36,390 nucleotides of DNA from Nitriliruptor sp040882075. GTDB taxonomy: Bacteria > Actinomycetota > Nitriliruptoria > Nitriliruptorales > Nitriliruptoraceae. Within the stretch, counting starts at the first letter, position 1. The number at the start of each line of letters is the position of its first letter. The notes beneath the pieces are model-generated. The model did not search any database. It had not been told where the DNA came from and saw only the letters and a list, made by a program, of their open reading frames with translations. Location: contig NZ_JBBEBZ010000049.1 in the NCBI RefSeq assembly GCF_040882075.1, positions 1 to 36,390 of the forward strand, given 5' to 3'. The position numbers and the translations under genes are program-made. Below, piece after piece: positions 31,630 to 36,390 of the stretch.

Positions 31630-32814
31630 TCAGCAGGGTCCGCCCGACAGGTACTGGCGGGGGTTGACCGCCGAACCGTTCACCCGGGTCTCGAAGTGCA
31701 GGTGCGGCCCGGTCGAGTTGCCGGTGGTGCCGACGTACCCGATGGTCGCCCCCTGCGACACCGATTGCCCCGACCTGACCGCGATACGGCTCTGGTGGGC
31801 GTACGCGGTCACCACGCTGCCGTGGTCGATCAAGGTCAGGTTGCCGTAGCCGCCCTGCCAGCCGGCGAAGATGACCGTCCCGGCCTTCGCCGCTCCGATC
31901 GGCGTCCCGGTCCCTGCACCCTGGTCGATGCCCTGGTGCATGCGGCCCCAGCGCGGCCCGTACTCGGAGGTCACCGGCGCACACATCGGCCACGCGAACC
32001 CGGACGACGACGGCGCGGACACGCGCGCGCTGCCGCCACCACCGGCCAGGCGCTGACGCTCGGCCTCGCGCGCAGCGTTCCGGGCATCCTCCTGCTGGCG
32101 CTTGATGAGCGCCTCGATCTGCTGGGACTCCTGCTCGAGGTCGTCCTGCTCGTTCTCGAGCTGCTCGACCCGCGCCCGCGCGTCCGCTGCGACCAACGCG
32201 CGCCGGTTGCGCAGCTCCTCGACCTCAGCGAAGAGCAGCTGTTGCTCGGCGAGCATCTCGTCGAGACGCTCCTCCTCGACGCGCAGACGCGCACGTTCGG
32301 CGGCGACCGCGACCTCGGCGGCGGCCAACGCCTCGGAGGACGACGCGTCGCCGAGCGTCAACGCCCGCAGGTAGGTCGACCGGGCGAGCGCTTCCTCGGC
32401 GCCCTCGGACGACAGCAGCACGTCGAAGTCCCGGACCGCGCCCTGCTTGAACATCGATGCCGCGCGCGCTTCGAGCCGTGCCCGGACCGTGGCCGCCTCG
32501 TCCTCGACGTCCGCGAGGCGTTGCTCAGCCTCGGCCACGGCGGTGCGCTGACGCTGCAGCGCCGCCGCGACGTCGTTGACCACGGCCTCGACCGCAGCCA
32601 GCTGGCGATCGGCCTCCCCGAGCTCGTCCTCGGTCTGCTCGGCGGTCGACTCGGCGGAGCCGAGCTCCCGGGTCACCTCCGCGATGCGCTCGCGCGCCTG
32701 GTCGAGCTGACGCTGCTCGGCCGACTGCGCGCCCGCGATCGCTGTCGGGACGAACACCGCCACGGCGACGGCACCCGCCAACGAGGCGAACGTTCGCGTG
32801 CTGCGGAACGCCAC
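31630..32814 (-). CDS. Coiled-coil M23 peptidase (EnvC/NlpD-like murein hydrolase or activator)
   Basis: The exported 394-residue protein starts at GTG 32814, four bases after GGAGG; much longer frames upstream overlap a divergent gene and are artefacts. A signal peptide (FASLAGAVAVAVFVPTAIAGAQ) precedes two long coiled-coil regions rich in Glu, Arg and Gln (about 30-135 and 170-265). The C-terminal peptidase M23 domain (about 280-390) keeps both zinc motifs, HxxxD in MHQGIDQGAG and HxH in TGPHLHFETRV, so it is probably an active endopeptidase, unlike E. coli EnvC, which lacks these residues. It probably cleaves peptidoglycan during division. It is divergent from the VanW-like envelope gene. 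Confidence 0.9.
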   Translation of the reverse strand: MAFRSTRTFASLAGAVAVAVFVPTAIAGAQSAEQRQLDQARERIAEVTRELGSAESTAEQTEDELGEADRQLAAVEAVVNDVAAALQRQRTAVAEAEQRLADVEDEAATVRARLEARAASMFKQGAVRDFDVLLSSEGAEEALARSTYLRALTLGDASSSEALAAAEVAVAAERARLRVEEERLDEMLAEQQLLFAEVEELRNRRALVAADARARVEQLENEQDDLEQESQQIEALIKRQQEDARNAAREAERQRLAGGGGSARVSAPSSSGFAWPMCAPVTSEYGPRWGRMHQGIDQGAGTGTPIGAAKAGTVIFAGWQGGYGNLTLIDHGSVVTAYAHQSRIAVRSGQSVSQGATIGYVGTTGNSTGPHLHFETRVNGSAVNPRQYLSGGPC

Positions 32815-33117
32815 GTGTCCTCCAAGGGTCGGCGCTGATCGCTCCCGTGTCGGCGTGTGGGCCCGTGAGGAGGGCGGAGCTGCACCGACGTCGAGAGGCG
32901 CCCGGGCCGTGGGCGACCGCGAGCGCACCCCGGAACGGTACCGCTCCTGCGCAGGATGGACACATCGCTGCGCCCGTCCGGACCCGTCGACGCGCCGAAC
33001 GGCGTTGGTAGGCTCCCGTCGGCCCACGACGGCCACCGCCGGTCGACGCGCCTGTTCGGGGTCCACGCGCGCGACCGGATCGTTCCACACCTCTCTCGCC
33101 TCGGGGAGCCGACCACG
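32815..33117. promoter_or_regulatory. Divergent promoter region of the M23 and VanW-like genes
   Basis: This 303-base gap has no supported gene. A TAGGCT hexamer at 33009-33014 (plus) may be the -10 of the VanW-like gene, and TACCGT at 32935-32940 (minus) that of the M23 gene. Both would give untranslated leaders of about 100 bases. Confidence 0.4.
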
Positions 33118-34896
33118 ATGGTCCTGCGCCGTCCCGCCGTCCTCGCGCCCGTCGCGGCGCTGGCGCTGCTGCTCCTGGTCGTCGCCGGGCTCTGGCTCAC
33201 CCAGCGGGGCAGGATCCTGCCGAACACCTCGGTCGCGGGCGTCGACGTCTCCGGGATGCGTCCGAACGAGGCTGCGGCCGCGCTGGCACCGGTGGCCGAG
33301 GAACGTGAGCGCGACCCCGTGGTGTTCACCTTCGAGGACGATGCGTTCCCGCTCGTACCCACCGACCTCGGCTACCGCATCGACATCGACGCGTCCGTCG
33401 ACGCGGCGGCTCGCCGGGGCAGGGTCTCCCCGCTCCGGGACGTCGGCGTCCGGCTCACCTCGCTCTGGCGCGAGCGAGATCTGCCGCTGGCCGAGACCAT
33501 CGACGGCCCCGGGCTCGCTGCCGCCGTCGACGACCTGGCCGACGAGGTCGACCGCGACCGGTTCACCGGCGCCATCGAGGCCGACCCGGAGACGCTCGAG
33601 GTCCGCATCAGCGCCCCGCTCGGCGCCGCCGAGGTCCGGCGCGACGAGGCGCTCGAGCTGCTCGAGGACGCCTTGCGGACCCCCGGGCCCGAACAGCTCG
33701 AGCTGCCGGTCGACGTCGACGATCCGCCCGTCACCCCCGCCGCGGTCGACGAGGTCGCCGCGCAGGTCGAACGGGCGATCGCCGAACCGCTCGAGCTGCA
33801 CGTCGGCGACACCTCGCTCACCCTCGACCCCGCCCAGCTGGCCACGCTCCTCGAGGTGGGCGAGGCCAACGACGGCACCAGCCTGGAGCTCCGCGTCACC
33901 GAGGCGTCGGTCGACGAGCACCTGACCGCGACCGCCTCGGACCGCTTCGACGTCGCACCGCAGGACGCGGTCCTCACGACCTCGCGCACCCCGCCCACCT
34001 CGTTCGACGCCATGGGCACCACGACGTGGTCGCCGGTCGACGCGCCCGCGGCCGGCATCACCCCGTCACGCGAGGGGCGCGAGTTCGTCCCCGCCGTCGC
34101 GGCCGAGCAGCTCATCGCGGCGCTCCGCCAGGCGGAACGGGCCGTGGAGCTCGACGTCGAGGTGATCGCACCCGACCTGACCACCGCCGAAGCCGAGGAG
34201 CTCGCCCCCACCCACCTGCTGTCGACCTTCACCACCTACTACACCGCCGGGCAGGTCCGGGTCACCAACATCCAGCGGCTCGCCGACGTGGTCGACGGCA
34301 CGCAGGTGCTCCCGGGCGAGCAGTTCTCGATCAACGACATCTCCGGGGAGCGGACCTGCGCCAAGGGCTACGCGCCAGCCGGCACCATCGTGCGGGGTGA
34401 GCTCGTCGACACCTGCGGTGGCGGCGTGTCGCAGTTCGGGACGACGGCCTTCAACGCCGCGTTCTTCTCGGGGGTGCAGCTCGACGCCTGGAAGGCCCAC
34501 TCGTTCTACATCTCGCGCTACCCGCAGGGCCGAGAGGCGACGCTGTCCTACCCCCAGCTCGACGTGCGGTTCACCAACACCACCGACGGGGTGATCGTCG
34601 TCCGGGCGAGCTACACCTCGACGTCGCTCACGGTGTCGCTGTTCGGCCAGCCCATCGCCCGCTCGGTGTCGGCGACGCACGGCCAGCCCTACGACCGTCG
34701 TCCGCCGACCACCGACACCCGCACCACCGACGAGCTGCCGGAGGGACGCACGCGGACGGTGCAGGAGGAGGGCAGCGACGGGTTCAAGGTCCAGGTGGTG
34801 CGGCGCGTCGAGCGCCTCGACGGTGGCACCGACCAGCGCACGATCACGACCACCTACGTGCCGCAGAACGGCATCGTCGAGCGCGGCACCGGGTGA
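33118..34896 (+). CDS. VanW-family envelope protein with YoaR-like domains
   Basis: The 592-residue protein is anchored by one N-terminal membrane helix (AVLAPVAALALLLLVVAGLW). The extracytoplasmic part starts with NTSVAGVDVSGMRPNEAAAA, the opening of YoaR/PF12229-type peptidoglycan-binding repeats, of which two copies seem present (about 45-190 and 210-360). The VanW domain follows (about 367-507): STFTTYYTAGQVRVTNIQRL, LPGEQFSINDISGERT, DTCGGGVSQFGTTAFNAAFF, HSFYISRYPQGREATL. The last 60 residues (VQEEGSDGFKVQVVRRVERL) resemble a short G5-like beta module. The biochemical role of VanW proteins is unknown; they occur in vancomycin-resistance loci and widely in Gram-positive envelopes. ATG 33118 is preceded by GGGGAG. 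Confidence 0.88.
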   Translation: MVLRRPAVLAPVAALALLLLVVAGLWLTQRGRILPNTSVAGVDVSGMRPNEAAAALAPVAEERERDPVVFTFEDDAFPLVPTDLGYRIDIDASVDAAARRGRVSPLRDVGVRLTSLWRERDLPLAETIDGPGLAAAVDDLADEVDRDRFTGAIEADPETLEVRISAPLGAAEVRRDEALELLEDALRTPGPEQLELPVDVDDPPVTPAAVDEVAAQVERAIAEPLELHVGDTSLTLDPAQLATLLEVGEANDGTSLELRVTEASVDEHLTATASDRFDVAPQDAVLTTSRTPPTSFDAMGTTTWSPVDAPAAGITPSREGREFVPAVAAEQLIAALRQAERAVELDVEVIAPDLTTAEAEELAPTHLLSTFTTYYTAGQVRVTNIQRLADVVDGTQVLPGEQFSINDISGERTCAKGYAPAGTIVRGELVDTCGGGVSQFGTTAFNAAFFSGVQLDAWKAHSFYISRYPQGREATLSYPQLDVRFTNTTDGVIVVRASYTSTSLTVSLFGQPIARSVSATHGQPYDRRPPTTDTRTTDELPEGRTRTVQEEGSDGFKVQVVRRVERLDGGTDQRTITTTYVPQNGIVERGTG

Positions 34897-34936
34897 CGCT
34901 GCGGCACGGCTCGACGGGCGACCACCGGAGGACGAC

Positions 34937-35845
34937 GTGGCGGACATGACCCCTGACGAGCTGCAGCTGGCGTTCCACGAGGTCGAGTGCCGCACCTACG
35001 ACGAGCGCTTCGGGATCGCCTACGACCAGCGCTCGGCGCGCGAAGCGGCGGGCGAGGCCCGTCGACTGCTCGGGGACGGGCCGCTCGGTCGCGTGCTCGA
35101 CGTCGGGTGCGGCACGGGCTACCTCGGGCTCGGCCTCGCCGTGACGGGCCGGACCGACGACCTCCACCTCGTCGACCTCTCCCCCGGCATGCTCGACCGG
35201 GCCGCGACCAACGCTCGTTCGCTCGGCGTCACGCCGACGTTCACCCGCGCGACCGCCGCCGACCTGCCCTACGCCGACGGCACGTTCGACGCCGTCGTGT
35301 CCCGAGGGGTCCTCCACCACCTGCACGACGTCCCCGCGGCGCTCGCGGAGTGGCGGCGGGTGGTGCGCCCGGGCGGACCGGTCCTGGCGCTGTCGGAACC
35401 CACCCCGTGGGCGGACCGCCTGGGTGGGTGGTCAGCGCGCACCGCGCTGGCCGGTCTGTCCGTCGCCCGGCGTGTCGGCGGGGTCATCGGTCGACCGCCC
35501 TCGGCTCACGACGACGACGCGCAGCAGGAACACCGGTTCTGGGACCTGGTCGCCATGGCAGCGAACCTGCACACCTTCACCCCCGACCAGCTCCGCGACC
35601 TCGGCGACGCTGCGGGCTTCTCGGCCACCCGGGTCCGGGGGTGCGGCCTGGCATCGATCACCTGGGCGAGCGCCTACTACGTGCTGGCGGGCGAACTGCC
35701 CGCGCTGGCCGCATCGGACCGCGCGAAACGTCGAGCCGACCGGGTCTGGTCGGCGCTCCGACGGCTCGACCACACCCTGGTCGAGCCGATCGTGCCGGAC
35801 CGGGTGTTGACCACCGTGCAGGCGGTGTTCACCGCGCCGGCCTGA
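34937..35845 (+). CDS. Class I SAM-dependent methyltransferase (type 11)
   Basis: The GTG at 34937, five bases after GGAGG, gives 302 residues. The methyltransferase core is clear: motif I VLDVGCGTGYLGLGLA, post-I HLVDLSPGMLDRA, TAADLPYADGTFDAVVSRGV, LHHLHDVPAALAEWRRVVRP, then GGPVLALSEP. A C-terminal helical region (about 190-300) with WDLVAMAANLHTFTPDQLRD and SITWASAYYVLAG resembles menaquinone/ubiquinone-type or lipid methyltransferases, but no substrate can be assigned. It lies 40 bases after the VanW-like gene on the same strand and may be co-transcribed. Its last 17 bases overlap the end of the convergent HIRAN gene. Confidence 0.85.
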   Translation: MADMTPDELQLAFHEVECRTYDERFGIAYDQRSAREAAGEARRLLGDGPLGRVLDVGCGTGYLGLGLAVTGRTDDLHLVDLSPGMLDRAATNARSLGVTPTFTRATAADLPYADGTFDAVVSRGVLHHLHDVPAALAEWRRVVRPGGPVLALSEPTPWADRLGGWSARTALAGLSVARRVGGVIGRPPSAHDDDAQQEHRFWDLVAMAANLHTFTPDQLRDLGDAAGFSATRVRGCGLASITWASAYYVLAGELPALAASDRAKRRADRVWSALRRLDHTLVEPIVPDRVLTTVQAVFTAPA

Positions 35846-36293
35846 CGACCCGCCGCCGGACCCCCGGAGGACGGCGCTGATCGGACCCCGGCGGCACCTG
35901 GTCCGTGGTGCGCTCGATCGGAGCGATGCGCAGCAGCGGTCGACGCCACGTCCCGCCAGGCGCGTCGATCCAACGGTCAACCTGCACCTCGAAGCGCTGT
36001 CCGGCGTCCAACCGAGGGCCGAGACGAGCCGCGACCGCCCGGTCGAGGTAGCCGACGCGCCACGGCTGCGGTCCCTCCGCCCAGACCGCCACGGCGAGCC
36101 CGTCACGCGGGTTGTCCGGTTCACGGACCAGCCGCGCTCCGGCGCCGGACGCGGGGGCCGGAACACCGGGTGGCCGGGCCGCGAACGCGTGCCCACGCAC
36201 GGGCGTGTGGAACACCAGGACGTCAGCGGGCACCGACCGACGCAGCCGGCGCGCAGCCGGCCCGGAGGGATCGAGGCGGGAGGTCGAGGTCAC
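35829..36293 (-). CDS. Free-standing HIRAN-domain protein
   Basis: The 154-residue protein consists of a HIRAN domain (about 26-125) and short basic tails. Recognisable segments are VLVFHTPVRGHAF, then ARLVREPDNPRDGLAVAVWA and WRVGYLDRAVAARLGPRL, the family pattern of a beta barrel with REPxNPxDxxAVxV and GYLxR. HIRAN domains bind single-stranded 3' DNA ends in eukaryotic HLTF, and free-standing bacterial versions are thought to act in DNA repair or processing. The GTG start at 36293 lacks a strong ribosome binding site. Convergent overlap of 17 bases with the methyltransferase gene leaves no room for a terminator. Confidence 0.78.
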   Translation of the reverse strand: MTSTSRLDPSGPAARRLRRSVPADVLVFHTPVRGHAFAARPPGVPAPASGAGARLVREPDNPRDGLAVAVWAEGPQPWRVGYLDRAVAARLGPRLDAGQRFEVQVDRWIDAPGGTWRRPLLRIAPIERTTDQVPPGSDQRRPPGVRRRVVRPAR

Positions 36294-36330
36294 GGTCCGG
36301 ACCGTAGACCGCTCGTGTGACAGCCCCGGT

Positions 36331-36390
36331 TCAGCCGTCGGTGAGCTCGGCAGCGGGTGCGGCTGGATCCGGATAACGGCGGTTCCCGCC
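36331..36390 (-). CDS. Possible C-terminal end of a gene entering from the right edge (partial)
   Basis: On the minus strand the window edge is in an open frame reading GGNRRYPDPAAPAAELTDG, then TGA at 36331-36333. The composition is a plausible disordered C-terminus, but 19 residues are too few to name it. Confidence 0.3.
   Translation of the reverse strand, partial: GGNRRYPDPAAPAAELTDG

Noticed and set aside
31630..33921. Reading the M23 peptidase from far-upstream starts (763 codons)
   Set aside because: The extra 370 codons overlap the divergent VanW-like gene, have no signal peptide at the start, and the true start has a GGAGG and a proper signal peptide.
1..36390. CRISPR array, prophage or insertion sequence
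   Set aside because: No regularly spaced repeats of 25-40 bases with unique spacers, no cas genes, no transposase or integrase and no phage structural genes were seen. The only mobile-type genes are the partial HNH gene and the broken endonuclease VII gene.

Overview
The window is very GC-rich DNA in which almost every gene starts with GTG and overlaps its neighbour as GTGA. It carries an actinobacterial core gene block: thrS, a HIT protein, pgsA, a PatA-like acyltransferase, a PimA-like mannosyltransferase, pdxS, pdxT, yebC, ruvC, ruvA, ruvB, yajC, relA, a glyoxalase II-like hydrolase, hisS and aspS. As I remember it, this order matches the Mycobacterium tuberculosis chromosome. The mannosyltransferase, acyltransferase and phosphatidylinositol-phosphate synthase point to an actinomycete that makes phosphatidylinositol mannosides. 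The absence of secD, secF and apt between yajC and relA, and a HisRS unlike the usual actinobacterial form as I recall it, suggest a deep-branching lineage. I cannot name the genus.

Layout. 1-238: end of a DUF222/13E12-type HNH endonuclease. 617-4614 (minus): aspS, hisS and a metallo-beta-lactamase-fold hydrolase. 4805-5845 (plus): a zinc alcohol dehydrogenase. 5921-12821 (minus): relA, an HD phosphohydrolase coupled to yajC, ruvB-ruvA-ruvC, and yebC. 12894-16865 (minus): a class A penicillin-binding protein and an N-acyl-D-amino-acid deacylase-like amidohydrolase preceded by a cluster of palindromes. 17127-19011 (minus): pdxS-pdxT and a small membrane protein. 19138-26822 (minus): a DUF3048 lipoprotein, then the phospholipid/PIM cluster with a HIT protein, a methyltransferase and thrS. 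26973-27770 (plus): two small hypothetical genes, followed by tRNA-Val(CAC).

Directly after the tRNA is a recombination endonuclease VII-type gene (minus) broken by one in-frame TGA. Next, at 28657-28920, is an unrecognised cassette. It has a near-perfect extended Shine-Dalgarno, a 15-codon reading frame (MIGSHHHGTLEVPGR), competing hairpins and a strong terminator-like hairpin, and it lies just ahead of a Na/phosphate cotransporter-phoU pair. I consider it the most interesting element here.

The right end (30877-36390) holds an RskA-type anti-sigma factor with no sigma gene in sight, a divergent pair of envelope genes (a coiled-coil M23 peptidase and a VanW/YoaR-like protein), a methyltransferase, a free-standing HIRAN protein and perhaps the tail of one further gene.

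The themes are translation (three aminoacyl-tRNA synthetases), DNA recombination (ruvABC), stringent response, vitamin B6 synthesis and cell-envelope construction. All assignments come from reading the sequence. No database search was run.
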